26,124 nt of DNA from the NCBI GenBank assembly GCA_048054495.1, contig JBGMQN010000056.1:1-26124 (forward strand), given 5' to 3'. Positions 7,624-16,824 of this stretch are shown here, piece after piece (position 1 is the stretch's first letter; each line of letters begins with the position of its first letter). The position numbers were made by a program, and so were the translations under genes. The notes under the pieces were generated by a model. It saw only the letters and a list, made by a program, of their open reading frames with translations, had not been told where the DNA came from and made no database searches. The DNA comes from JADFRG01 sp048054495 (GTDB taxonomy: Bacteria; Chloroflexota; Anaerolineae; Anaerolineales; E44-bin32).

Positions 7624-8021
7624 AGTGTGGCCCTTCCCAGTTCGATCAGCTTAAGGTTCGTTCTATCGCGCCATCTCAATCAACCTTGGTCCGGGCAGCC
7701 CCAACTTTGATCGAGCGATCCCGTACATCGTCAGATATTCTCCGCGACTGCCTTGCATCGAAACGCGCCCAACTACCCGAAGTCAGGCATCAGAACGACC
7801 TCTCCAAACCACTTCTCAAGCAGCTTGCGAATAGTGCCGTCTTCAAACATCTCGAGCAGACTAGGGGATCTGTACTAGAGCACTTTGTGCAAGGATTGAA
7901 AGCGGGCGCGTCCGGACACAATTATTCTTGGTCCTCACCCTATTGTCATAGGCATTAATGCTTAACTTTGGCCGCTGAACGTTCTCCATTTGAAAATCCA
8001 AGCTGAGATATCATTCAGCCC
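7624..8021. other. Gene-poor interval of about 400 bases between divergent genes
   Basis: This stretch separates the minus-strand gene starting at 7623 from the plus-strand gene starting at 8022, so both promoters should be here, but no clear -35/-10 pair stands out. A 90-codon plus-strand open frame (7686-7958) has no protein-like features. The only coding-like signal is the minus-strand relic at 7773-7874. Confidence 0.6.
7773..7874 (-). pseudogene. Possible C-terminal relic of a family-3 solute-binding protein
   Basis: A minus-strand frame bounded by TAG at 7877-7875 and TAG at 7775-7773 reads SLLEMFEDGTIRKLLEKWFG followed by EVVLMPDFG. The pattern DGT..KLLEKWFG near a C terminus is typical of periplasmic amino-acid-type (family 3) ABC transporter binding proteins, where the last helix ends in KWFG or KYFG. 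No upstream portion of such a gene is present, so this would be a decayed remnant. The assignment rests on about 30 residues and is tentative. Confidence 0.35.
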
Positions 8022-8867
8022 ATGACTGATCACACAACTATCTCAACCGAACCCAACCCATGGCTGCGCAGGCTTGGCGCCGCCATGCGCGTCCTGGGTG
8101 TGCTGGGAATCGTCGCCAGCGTGATCCTATTAGTTGCGTTTCTGTTTCTCCCGGCACAGGTCATTCCCTTTACCACGGATATGACCACGAACGTAGCGGA
8201 AGGGCTCCGCACCGTCTCGGGGTCTATGGATTCGACCCGTTCGAGCCTGATCTCCGCCTCGGAGGTGCTGGACGCGGCGGGGACCACGATACTCAGCATC
8301 TCGGACACGGTCAAGGACACCAAGCCGTTGCTCGAATCCACAGCCGAAATTGTTGGAAACGTTGGCGAGAACACGCTCGAGAAGACCAGCCAAGCCCTGG
8401 ATTCGGCACAGTCAGCCGCACAGGCGGTTGACAAGGTATTGCGCGGCCTGTCGTTCGTCGGCTCGATCACTGGGATCAGCTATGACCCGGAACGGTCCCT
8501 GGGTCAGGCCATCGAGGACGTGGCGGACGGATTGGAGCCCTTGCCTCAAGGCTTGATAGAAGTAAGCGAGAAGATCTACGACACGGCTGAGCGCTTCGAC
8601 AAGGTGTCTGGCGGGCTGGATAAGACGGGCGGCGACCTTCAGGAGCTGTCGGGAGACGTGCGGGAGCTTGGAGAACGCCTGGGCTCGCTGTCATCGACGC
8701 TGGAGGAGCAGGCAGAGTCGCTGGATCAATTGATAGAAAAGCTGCCGACGATCATCTGGGTATCGGTCATCGTCTTGGAATTCTTCGTGCTCGGGGTCAT
8801 GCTGGCGCAGGTGACCGTGATCGTAGTTGGTAACCGGCTCTACCGTGAGAATGCTCTGGAGGCCTGA
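8022..8867 (+). CDS. Two-helix membrane protein with long coiled-coil ectodomain
   Basis: This 281-residue protein has transmembrane helices at about 20-45 and 244-270, enclosing roughly 200 residues rich in Ser, Leu, Glu and Asp with heptad-like spacing, predicted to form coiled coils outside the cytoplasm. A central break, LRGLSFVGSITGISYDPERS (about 140-159), interrupts the helices. The gene at 10141-11028 has the same plan and a similar central motif. The stop TGA overlaps the ATG of the AI-2E-family gene by one base, so the two are translationally coupled and probably act together. No Shine-Dalgarno sequence precedes the ATG at 8022; translation may be leaderless. Function is unknown. 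Confidence 0.75.
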   Translation: MTDHTTISTEPNPWLRRLGAAMRVLGVLGIVASVILLVAFLFLPAQVIPFTTDMTTNVAEGLRTVSGSMDSTRSSLISASEVLDAAGTTILSISDTVKDTKPLLESTAEIVGNVGENTLEKTSQALDSAQSAAQAVDKVLRGLSFVGSITGISYDPERSLGQAIEDVADGLEPLPQGLIEVSEKIYDTAERFDKVSGGLDKTGGDLQELSGDVRELGERLGSLSSTLEEQAESLDQLIEKLPTIIWVSVIVLEFFVLGVMLAQVTVIVVGNRLYRENALEA

Positions 8868-10030
8868 TGAGCGAATCCGATCCAACTGATCAGCGACGGA
8901 TCCAAGTGACACGCTCTATGTTGAGGAGTCGGGGATTCTTCTTCCTGACTTTCGTGGCGCTGCTGATCCTCACCGCGCTGCTGCTCAAGCCGTTCTTCAG
9001 CGTCATTCTGCTCTCCCTGATCGCGGTGATAGTCTTGAAGCCGCTCTATGGCTGGTTCTATCGCACCAAATTCACGAAAGGTAGGCGGCGGCTTTCTGCT
9101 TCGGTCACCATTTTGACCTTTCTCTTTATTCTGGTTGTGCCGGTCACGATCATGATCGTTCTCTTCATCGACCAGCTCTCGTCGCAGCTCGTGGCGTTGG
9201 CCGATTTCGATCTCGACGCGATTTTTCAAGAAATCGAAGACGCCATGCCAACTGCAGGTGGCCAATCGATCACGCTTGACAAACAGGCTATCAAGCAGGC
9301 GATCGGAGATGCCGCGGCGGCCGTGCTGGGTGCAGCGCTCGGGATTGCCGGCAAATTCCTCAGTGCGCTGCCCAAGCTGATCGTTGACGGAATGATCTTC
9401 CTGGTGGTGGTCGTGACTCTGCTGCCTGAATTCGACCGGGTCGTGGAAGAGATGCAAGAGATCAGTCCGCTGGGGAGCGAGATCACGGAGCTGTATTACA
9501 GGAAAACCACCGCGATGATCTCATCGCTCTTCAAGGGGATCTTCCTAATTGCCGCGCTGCAGGGCCTGGTCATGGGCTTCTTCTTTTGGCTGGCAGGAGT
9601 TCAGTCGGTCTTTCTTTTTGTCATGCTCTCGGTGGTTCTTGCCATGATTCCCGTGGTTGGAATCAGCTTCTTAGTCATCTTCACGGCCGTCGTATTCCTG
9701 CTCAGCGGCAACACAACTTCGGCGGCGATCGTTCTGGTCGGGTTCTATGGCGTCGTCAACTGGATCGATGTCATTTTGAGACCGCGGCTGATCTCGAAAG
9801 ATGCCTACATGCACTTCTCGCTGGTTCTCTTGGGGATCCTGGGGGGGCTTGCCTTCGCGGGTCTGCTGGGCCTCTTCTACGGCCCGGTCGTCATTCTATT
9901 GCTCCTTACGACGATCGACATCTATCGCGAAACCTACGCGAAGGAAGACTCGGCCGCGATTGGAGAATTGATCAGGACGGAAGTGGCAGAGCGGCTCGAT
10001 GAGCCTGAGTCAGCCGAAGCCGGGAGCTAG
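8867..10030 (+). CDS. AI-2E family (PerM/TqsA-like) membrane transporter
   Basis: This 387-residue protein has the layout of the AI-2E transporter family: two or three helices near 25-60, a helix near 80-102, a long soluble insert, and a C-terminal bundle of helices from about 215. NWIDVILRPRLI (298-309) matches the family's conserved D..LRP segment. Family members include the quorum-signal exporter TqsA and Na+/H+ antiporters, so substrate should not be assumed from the name. GGAGG lies just before the ATG, inside the end of the coiled-coil gene, and the TGATG junction implies coupled translation. The gene converges on the minus-strand operon ending at 10141. Confidence 0.88.
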   Translation: MSESDPTDQRRIQVTRSMLRSRGFFFLTFVALLILTALLLKPFFSVILLSLIAVIVLKPLYGWFYRTKFTKGRRRLSASVTILTFLFILVVPVTIMIVLFIDQLSSQLVALADFDLDAIFQEIEDAMPTAGGQSITLDKQAIKQAIGDAAAAVLGAALGIAGKFLSALPKLIVDGMIFLVVVVTLLPEFDRVVEEMQEISPLGSEITELYYRKTTAMISSLFKGIFLIAALQGLVMGFFFWLAGVQSVFLFVMLSVVLAMIPVVGISFLVIFTAVVFLLSGNTTSAAIVLVGFYGVVNWIDVILRPRLISKDAYMHFSLVLLGILGGLAFAGLLGLFYGPVVILLLLTTIDIYRETYAKEDSAAIGELIRTEVAERLDEPESAEAGS

Positions 10031-10140
10031 ACGCAGCCCACAGACCTCTCCGCACTCCAGCAAATCAATCTTTGCCTTATGCGAAGAACCCCTGCAGGCC
10101 CTTTATCCTGTGCTCGATCTAGCGTCGCCGAACCTGGCCA

Positions 10141-11028
10141 CTAAGCCTCCTGACCTTCATCGCGCGGTCTGTCCGCCGCAATTTCTTGCTGCGCAGGACC
10201 CGACCAGCCCACCAGCTCTCTGAAACTCTGCTCCGGACGCTTGAACAGGGACACAGAGTGCGCGAACAGGCTCAGGAACGCCAGCGCCACCAGCAGCAGC
10301 ACTAGATTAGAGAGTAAGGTCAGCAGATCCAGCGTTCTCGAGAAAGTTTGCTTCGTCTCTTGAATGCGGGCCTTCAGGGAGGCCAGCTGTGCGTCCAGTT
10401 CCCCCAGCAAGCGCTGAACATTATCGATGCGCCCGGACAACCTGGATGTGCGCTCGGTCACGATCGAGACTCCGCCTTCAATAATTTCCGTGCGGCGTTC
10501 ATCTACGGCATTACGCGTGTCCGCCACCTCGGTCTGCAGTTCCCCCAGCCCATCGGCAATCGATCCAAACACTGCCAGCCGCGGCCGGTTCTCTTGTAGA
10601 TTCACAAAAGGAAGCGCGTCGAGGGTCTGAACGGTGCTGTCGATCGACTCAGCCGCAGCGCGGATAGATTCCACCCTCTGACCGGTCCGCTGGACCCTGG
10701 TCCCCAATTCGGCGCCCAGCAATTCCGACATCAGGTTGAGAACGATCCGATTCTCTTCCAGGACACCGCCCAGCGTGAATGCCGCAGTTTCGACCGCCTC
10801 CACGCGGCTATCGATGCGGCCGAGGTCTTCGTCGACCTGTTCGATAAGCAGGTCTGCTTGATCGATCCCCAGGTCGACCCTGCCGAGCAGGGTCAGCGTC
10901 AGATCGGTGACCTGATCGTTGATGATCCATGTGCCGACGATGCCACCGGCAACCAGCAGGATGCCCGCTACCGCAAGAATAGCGACTGCGACGGCCAGGA
11001 TTTTCTTCACCGTTTGCCACCCGCTCAT
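10141..11028 (-). CDS. Two-helix membrane protein with coiled-coil ectodomain, related to the 8022 gene product
   Basis: This 295-residue protein has transmembrane helices at about 9-36 and 233-258, around a roughly 195-residue Glu/Asp/Leu/Ala-rich helical region. The central DALPFVNL..IADGLGEL (about 137-164) parallels GLSFVGSI..VADGLEPL in the protein at 8022-8867, suggesting the two are distant paralogs. A charged cytoplasmic tail of about 35 residues follows the second helix. The ATG at 11028 has AGAAGG five bases upstream. The gene follows the PLD fusion gene by 52 bases and is probably the last of a minus-strand operon. Function is unknown; a scaffold or partner for membrane proteins is an inference. 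Confidence 0.75.
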   Translation of the reverse strand: MSGWQTVKKILAVAVAILAVAGILLVAGGIVGTWIINDQVTDLTLTLLGRVDLGIDQADLLIEQVDEDLGRIDSRVEAVETAAFTLGGVLEENRIVLNLMSELLGAELGTRVQRTGQRVESIRAAAESIDSTVQTLDALPFVNLQENRPRLAVFGSIADGLGELQTEVADTRNAVDERRTEIIEGGVSIVTERTSRLSGRIDNVQRLLGELDAQLASLKARIQETKQTFSRTLDLLTLLSNLVLLLVALAFLSLFAHSVSLFKRPEQSFRELVGWSGPAQQEIAADRPRDEGQEA

Positions 11029-11080
11029 TCGAACCTTCTTAACGCTCTGCGAACCAGCACCAATTCATTTCGTGCGGGAA

Positions 11081-14000
11081 TCAATTTGCGATCTCCCTTC
11101 GAGTCGGCGAGCGCTCCCAGAGATAATCAAAGAACCGCTGATATTGCTCAGCCGCCGCTGGATCACTCACGCCCAGGCTGTACTCGCTCAATCCGACGCC
11201 TTTGCCGAAGGCGCTCCAGTGCAGGTTCTGACTGCCGACGATCACGAACTCCCCGTCGATCAAGGCGCTCTTGGAATGCAGAAGGTCGTCTAGCATGCGA
11301 ATCTCGACCCGGCGGGTGATCCCCCTCTCGGCGGCTTCCTTATTGAAAATCTCCATGGCGATCACGTTCTCAACGTTCTGAATGGGGTAGGGCGTCAGCA
11401 CGATCCGCAGCTTTGCGCCATTCTCTGCCGCGTCCATGAGCGCCTCCATGTATGGGAGCGCCTGGCCGAAATCACAAACTTCGAAAAAGTGGTTGAGGTT
11501 GCAGATCAGCGGCATGCTGAACATGGCCTGGGCAACATCGANNNNNNNNNNNNNNNNNNNNNNNNNNNNNNNNNNNNNNNNNNNNNNNNNNNNNNNNNNN
11601 NNNNNNNNNNNNNNNNNNNNNNNNNNNNNNNNNNNNNNNNNAAGTGGTTGAGGTTGCAGATCAGCGGCATGCTGAACATGGCCTGGGCAACATCGATACT
11701 CTCTTCTGCGGAGAGGTATGCAGCGAGCAGCTGCTGATCCGACTCGTCGTACACCTTGTTTCTGAACATCGAGAAGACGGTCGCATCGTCTTCAGTCGGT
11801 GAGTACCGCATGACCTCCGGCGGGTGGTCAGGAACTCCTCTCGAATCGCTGCAAGTCGCACGAAGCTCGACCTGGCTGACGGTCAAGTCCGGGCAGTTAC
11901 GCTGAATGGCTCCGGTCCAAAGCTGATCGTAGATCAGCCTTGAATGCTGTGCGACCGGGCCGGTCACAACGATCCCGGTATCGGTATCGTCTTTCCCTTT
12001 GCCCGAAGGATGCAGTTTGGAGAGCGGCTTGTACTCGTAGTTAAACCCAGAGGCGACGACCGTTTTGCCGTCGATAATCAGGGTCTTGACGTGGCTGTGC
12101 GGCCAGCGGCCCGAAAAATTTCCGACCTCGACCCGCCATCCCAACTCCGGGTCGATCATCTTTTCGAGCCCGGCCTCTTTGAGATCGTGGATCACGTACC
12201 AGAGCCCCGCATCCAACTCCAGTTGTTCGAAGCTCGGGTTGGGGGAGTTGCCGAGCAGGATCCGAACCAGCATGCCGCGCGGATAGTCTTCAGGGTTAGC
12301 CCTTACCTTTTCATAGAGATCAACAACGCCCCTTGCGAGCACGGCTCCGGGACTGTCCTCATTGGCTTCCTTTTCATACGCCATGGTCGTGAAGAGCGCT
12401 TCGTATTCTGCCGACTGTAGGAGCTCGGAGAGGTCATCGTACGCACCGTTCACAGTCGGCTCCGCGTCTGAAAATGCGGGATCGACCCTCGGCGTGAAGA
12501 CCATCTTCTCGTACCTGTTCTGGCAGAAGGGGATCAGGTCGTCTTTGGGTCGGTACCCGCCGAGGCTGGCCACTTCGTACAATTCGGCTTCCGTGCCGGA
12601 GAGTACGCGTGGGTCGCATACGTACTGAGGCTGTTGAGCATAGTGAATGGGCGGGTCCGCGCCCGTCCATGCCAGAAGCAGGTTGCCGGCTGGTTCGCTG
12701 ACCATAGCGTAATCGGAGGGCCCCTCAAGCCGGGCGACAATGGCGGGCTCGCTCCACGATTCGCCGTCGCCGATCGATTCGTAGAGCACATTTTCTTGCC
12801 GCAGACTACCCAGAACGTCCACCACCTGGCCGGACTGCCATGCGACATGGGTTCGGCCGTCCTCACCAACTGCGACAGATGGATTGCCCTGGCAGGAGAG
12901 CTGTGAGAGCGCTTCGGTTTGTCCCTCGGACCAGAACTCGACACCGCCCCCCTCGACGCACCACACTACGAGCTCCGAACCATTCTCGGCCACCAGCAGG
13001 CCAGGCCGGACTCCAGCGCCAAGCTCTTCCGGCGCTGAGGCCCAACTATCATCCGTGTATTCCGTAAGCCAGATTCTGTCTTGCCCATTGTCGAACGCCA
13101 GTGAGAAGCCTGCCGACGGCTGGCTGGAGAGCGTGAAGCTGCTGGCAGCCACGCCTTCCGGTAGGGGGACGCATCCGCCCGGGCCATCCGGCAGGGCGCG
13201 ATAGTTCAGTCCGCCCTGCGTGTCGGTCCACACCGCCATCACGGGTCCCTCGCGGCTCGCGGCAATATCCGTGGAGGCTTTATTCGCACTTCCAGATCCC
13301 GAGGGGCAGGAGACAGGGGTGCTTGCCAGCGGCAATGGAGCAGTGCATTCTGCCCCCGAGCAGCGGCTGTAAAACGCGGCTGCGGGCTCTCCCTCCAGCC
13401 AGGCGACGAACGCCTCTCCCCCTGAATCAATTGCCACACCAGGTGCGAACGAATCGGTTGGAGTGTTTGAGACGTTGATCGGCGCCCCCCAGGTCAAGTC
13501 TCCGTCACCCGTGCTCTGCGCGATTTGAAGCAGCACATCAACGACGTCATCCGTCATTTCGGGCCAGACCAGTGCAGCTCCACCCTGACGTGCCGCGCCT
13601 AGATCGAGCGACTCGACGGCCGCATGCTCTGCCGCGAAGGGGGAGCTTTCCAGCCAACGCGTACCTACTGCGTCGGCGGCAATGGTCTCCGTCTGAAAGG
13701 CGGCTCGCGGCGTCAATATGTCTGCCGCGAACGCGACCAGCGGTCGCAGCTGGATCAGCACCAAAATGACAACCAGACCGAGCAGACCGAAAAGCGCATA
13801 CCGGATCCAAGGTCTTAGCGGAGTGCCTGGCTCGCCTGTGTCCCTGCGCGCAAGCCGATCGAATGCAAACCCGATGGCGAGACCGCCCAACAAACCGAAT
13901 CCCAATAAGCCAAGCAGAAGGAAGATGGCATCGCCTTCTCGGAGGCCTCCGGGCGGCGCCGAGCCAAGATAGGCCCAAATCCCGGCGCCTAGAGCTGCAC

Positions 14001-14520
14001 CGCCCAGGGCAAATCCGATGATTCCTGCGATAAAGACGGAGCCCGTTTTGCGCCAGCCGACCGTCGTGAGTCCCAAGAGCAAGCCGAAGAGTGCGCCGAA
14101 GATGAGGCCGACGAATAGATAGACATTCATGAACGGTCCAACCGGCATGAATGCGGCATCCCGCAGGGTCAGCATCGAGAGGCCAAACACGGCCAGAAGG
14201 AGGAAAGTTCCGTACACAACTCCGATCGAGATCGCGCTTCGCCATGCAAATCCGTACTTCCCTCTGGGTTCGCCGATCACGGGCAGCGTCCATCCGCCCA
14301 GGAATCCCCCGATGGCGCCTCCGAGACCAGTAACGAACATGACCACCACGATCCCGATGATCAGCCGGGCCGCCGCTCCGAGCGAGCCGTAAGGTTCGGG
14401 AGTGAGCACGATGAATAAAATTTGCGAGACGACGTTGCCCACCATCAGGCCGCCGCCATAGGCGAGCCCTGTGATGGCAATCCCTCTCCAGTTGATCGGG
14501 GTCCTAGCTTCGCCGGCCAT
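11081..14520 (-). CDS. Membrane/beta-propeller-like/phospholipase D-like fusion protein (1094 aa once a false gap is removed)
   Basis: The frame is broken by 100 Ns, but the same 55 bases occur on both sides. Removing one copy and the Ns gives one uninterrupted frame of 1094 codons plus stop. Residues 1-265 hold about seven or eight membrane helices. Residues about 280-630 contain repeated strands (VAWLEGE, MAVWTDTQ, VVWCVEG, HVAWQSG, LLAWTGA) like BNR/propeller blades. The C-terminal third is a phospholipase-D fold with both catalytic motifs: H810-x-K812-x4-D817, and H1030-x-K1032-x4-D1037 followed by GSQN. Both are intact, so phosphodiesterase or lipid-transfer activity outside the membrane is plausible; the substrate is unknown. 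GAGGAG precedes the ATG at 14520. It lies 26 bases after the SulP gene. Confidence 0.85.
11487..11541. repeat. 55-base direct repeat, copy 1 (left flank of gap)
   Basis: These 55 bases are identical to 11642-11696 on the other side of the N run. Repeats that exactly flank a gap are typical of contig ends sharing one assembly k-mer (55 is a common k), so this is an assembly duplicate and not biology. Confidence 0.9.
11542..11641. other. Scaffold gap of 100 N (artefact)
   Basis: The run is exactly 100 Ns, which is a placeholder length. Because the flanking 55 bases are duplicated and the phospholipase-D frame closes perfectly when they are merged, no sequence is likely to be missing here. Confidence 0.9.
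11642..11696. repeat. 55-base direct repeat, copy 2 (right flank of gap)
   Basis: This is identical to 11487-11541. Read on the minus strand, both copies encode ..VAQAMFSMPLICNLNH in the phospholipase-D gene. Confidence 0.9.
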
Positions 14521-14546
14521 ACGTATCTCCTCGTTTTAGATTCACG

Positions 14547-16250
14547 TCAATCAGGAATAGCGTCGTGCGTCTTCTCAAAGTGCTCCACAGCACTCGCCAG
14601 GTTGAAGAACATCCGCTCGTGGCCCATTGTAGTGCCCAGAGGTGCCTGTTCGATTAGCTCGAATACGGTTGAGTTGAGTGTCGTAAGCCACAGGCTTATG
14701 CCGGATTCTCGGAGCTCTTCTTCGAGCCCGGTGAGCTCTTTGAGGCCAGAATATTCGATGGCCGGCACCGCACTGAGTTCGAGAACCAACGTTGTGGGAC
14801 GCTCACGCTCCGCGATGGCTCGTATTTTCTGCCTCAACGCGGATGCATTGCCAAAGAATATGAGCCCCTCAGAGCGCAATATTAGCATTCCATCGATTGT
14901 CTCGTCGGAGGGATGATCTGCCAATGACCGATACACGCTGGTCCCTGGCTTCCTCCCAACCTCGTAAATCGGTGGATCGCTCGCATGCCGGATGAGGTCG
15001 ACCAGGGTCACGATGATAGCAATTACGATGCCCTCCAAGGTGCCGATGAATGCCACGCCCGCAAAGGCGATTACGGCCCACCAAAATTCATCCCCTGGCA
15101 GACGTCGCAAGGTTCGGAATTCAGCAATATCCATGAGCCCAATTGCTGCCACCAGGACCAGTGCGCCCAGTGTGGCCTCCGGCATCAGGCTAACCATTGG
15201 AGCCAAGAAGAGTAGTGTTAACAGGACCACACCTGCAGTAGCAAGAGTAGCTATCTGAGACCGCGCTCCCGAGTCTTCATTTACTGCGGTCTGCGAAGTT
15301 CCACCTCCGGCAGGCATACCCTGGAGGAAACCGCTTGCAAAGTTAGCTACACTCAGCGCAAGCAGTTCTTGATTGGCGCGTACCGGCGAATCTTTACGGT
15401 GTGTGAAGGTGCGCGCGGCTGCGGCCGACTCGACGAACGAAATCAGTGCAATTCCTAGAGCGCCGGTCCAAAGTTCGCTAAACAACGACAAATTAGGAAG
15501 TGCAAAACTTGGTAGCCCGGCCGGGATAGGGTCAACCAGGGCAACTCCCAGAGCCTGCAAATCGATTAGCCATGAGATTACGACGCCAAACGCGACCGCA
15601 ATCAGCGGCGAAGGTAGTCTGATCTTGGTGCGAGGCAGGAGCAGCAAGATCGCGAGCGTGATCGCAGAGAAGATCACGGTCGCCAGACTGAGTTGATTCA
15701 GATTTCGAACGAGGTTGAGTAGAGTTTCAAATGGCCCGCTCTTGTCCACGGAAATACCCAGCAGCTTACCGAGCTGGCCGATAAAAATGACGAGCCCGAT
15801 TCCGGCCTTGAACCCCGTAAGGACTGGAGCCGAAATAAAGTTTGCGATGAATCCAAGGCGAAGGACCGCGGCGATGAGCAGAAGTCCACCGACAATGAAT
15901 GCGAGTGTCGCAGCAGGCAGGATGTAAGCGTATGGGTTGCTGCTTTGAACCACCGATGCTAGCGTGGTCGCAGTGAGGATTGCTATCGTGGAAGTGACGC
16001 TAACGCTCAGCGGCCGCGAAGTTCCGAGAAATGCATATACCGGAATGGCCACCAGCGCGGTATAGAGGCCGACCTCAACCGGCAGCCCAGCTAAGGTGGC
16101 ATAGGCCATTGCCTGAGGAATAACGACCGCGGATGAGACCAGACCAGCGACGATGTCTGGCCGCAGCCAGCTTCGTGGGTAGCGGCGCAACCAAGCTAGA
16201 GCTGGGATGAATTTTTCGATTCCGGTGGAGCTTTCTTCAATATTGAGCAT
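14547..16250 (-). CDS. SulP (SLC26) family anion transporter with STAS domain
   Basis: This 567-residue protein has the SulP layout: a membrane domain of about 12-14 helices (30-425) with RPDIVAGLVSSAVVIPQAMA at the first helix and GFKAGIGLVIFIGQLGKLLG near 146-165, then a cytoplasmic STAS domain (about 440-560, with FFGNASALR and LVLELSAVPAIEYSGLKEL). Family members carry sulfate, bicarbonate, chloride or other anions; the substrate cannot be told from sequence. Its nearness to sulfatases makes sulfate attractive but is only positional. The ATG at 16250 has no strong ribosome binding site. The PLD fusion gene follows after 26 bases, implying co-transcription. Confidence 0.9.
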   Translation of the reverse strand: MLNIEESSTGIEKFIPALAWLRRYPRSWLRPDIVAGLVSSAVVIPQAMAYATLAGLPVEVGLYTALVAIPVYAFLGTSRPLSVSVTSTIAILTATTLASVVQSSNPYAYILPAATLAFIVGGLLLIAAVLRLGFIANFISAPVLTGFKAGIGLVIFIGQLGKLLGISVDKSGPFETLLNLVRNLNQLSLATVIFSAITLAILLLLPRTKIRLPSPLIAVAFGVVISWLIDLQALGVALVDPIPAGLPSFALPNLSLFSELWTGALGIALISFVESAAAARTFTHRKDSPVRANQELLALSVANFASGFLQGMPAGGGTSQTAVNEDSGARSQIATLATAGVVLLTLLFLAPMVSLMPEATLGALVLVAAIGLMDIAEFRTLRRLPGDEFWWAVIAFAGVAFIGTLEGIVIAIIVTLVDLIRHASDPPIYEVGRKPGTSVYRSLADHPSDETIDGMLILRSEGLIFFGNASALRQKIRAIAERERPTTLVLELSAVPAIEYSGLKELTGLEEELRESGISLWLTTLNSTVFELIEQAPLGTTMGHERMFFNLASAVEHFEKTHDAIPD

Positions 16251-16373
16251 TCAGAGGCGGATTATTGCGAATGGGATCTTGGGCGATCACTTGATCCAAA
16301 CGGCAGACGAGGCTGGCCAACTCACAGTATGCGCTGCCAGCCCCGCCTTAGTTTCTTTAGTCGGTCGCTATGA

Positions 16374-16667
16374 TCAGGGTAGGTTGCCTGGGTAGTAGCT
16401 TAGATCTCGCCGTCGAGCGGCGCCGCCGGTGTAGGACGCTACGTCAGCGAACACACCAATCCCCAGCCAAAGCCAATCCAGCCCAACGACTCCGCCCGGG
16501 AAGACAAGCATATAAAATAGTGTCGTCCACGGAAGGAAGATGATCCCGAGGATCGGCCAGATCGCCGAGCTGAAAGCCAACGACCATCGGACTGGCTGAA
16601 ACAGCCACCAGATGATGCTGGCCAGCCGCGGGCCTGCGGTCACCAATACTGCAAAGAAACAACACAT
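16374..16667 (-). CDS. Small four-helix membrane protein, unknown function
   Basis: This 97-residue protein has about three or four hydrophobic helices with WWLFQPVRW, IWPILGIIFLPWTTLFYMLV and GLDWLWLGIG, a pattern I associate with an unnamed small family found in Chloroflexota and Actinobacteria. The start is strong: GAGGAGG lies eight bases upstream of the ATG at 16667. It lies 123 bases upstream of the SulP gene on the same strand, so it may share its transcript. No functional residues can be named. The spaces on either side (16251-16373 and 16668-16824) show no further gene. Confidence 0.7.
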   Translation of the reverse strand: MCCFFAVLVTAGPRLASIIWWLFQPVRWSLAFSSAIWPILGIIFLPWTTLFYMLVFPGGVVGLDWLWLGIGVFADVASYTGGAARRRDLSYYPGNLP

Positions 16668-16824
16668 AGCAACTCCTCCTCAAACTTTACAAATCACAAT
16701 GCGAATCAGCCTGATCGAAGTGTCGGACAGGGATAGCCCACTGGCAGATTTCTCCCATCATGTCTCAGCGTAGGGGTAGGACTGGAGCCCGCCCCTGCGT
16801 GCTTCATATCTTCAACCAGCCGCG

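Noticed and set aside
7686..7958. Plus-strand open frame of 90 codons
   Set aside because: No ribosome binding site, no motif, and it runs antisense to the possible solute-binding relic.
8840..9457. Minus-strand open frame of 205 codons, rich in His, Gln, Glu and Arg
   Set aside because: It is antisense to the AI-2E transporter; its skewed composition is the usual shadow of a hydrophobic gene.
11487..11696. 55-base direct repeats as a mobile-element or attachment-site signature
   Set aside because: They exactly abut a 100-N gap and merging them restores the gene, so an assembly origin is much more likely.
13547..14293. Minus-strand open frame of 248 codons
   Set aside because: It overlaps the membrane part of the PLD fusion in another frame; its Arg-rich composition is a frame shadow.
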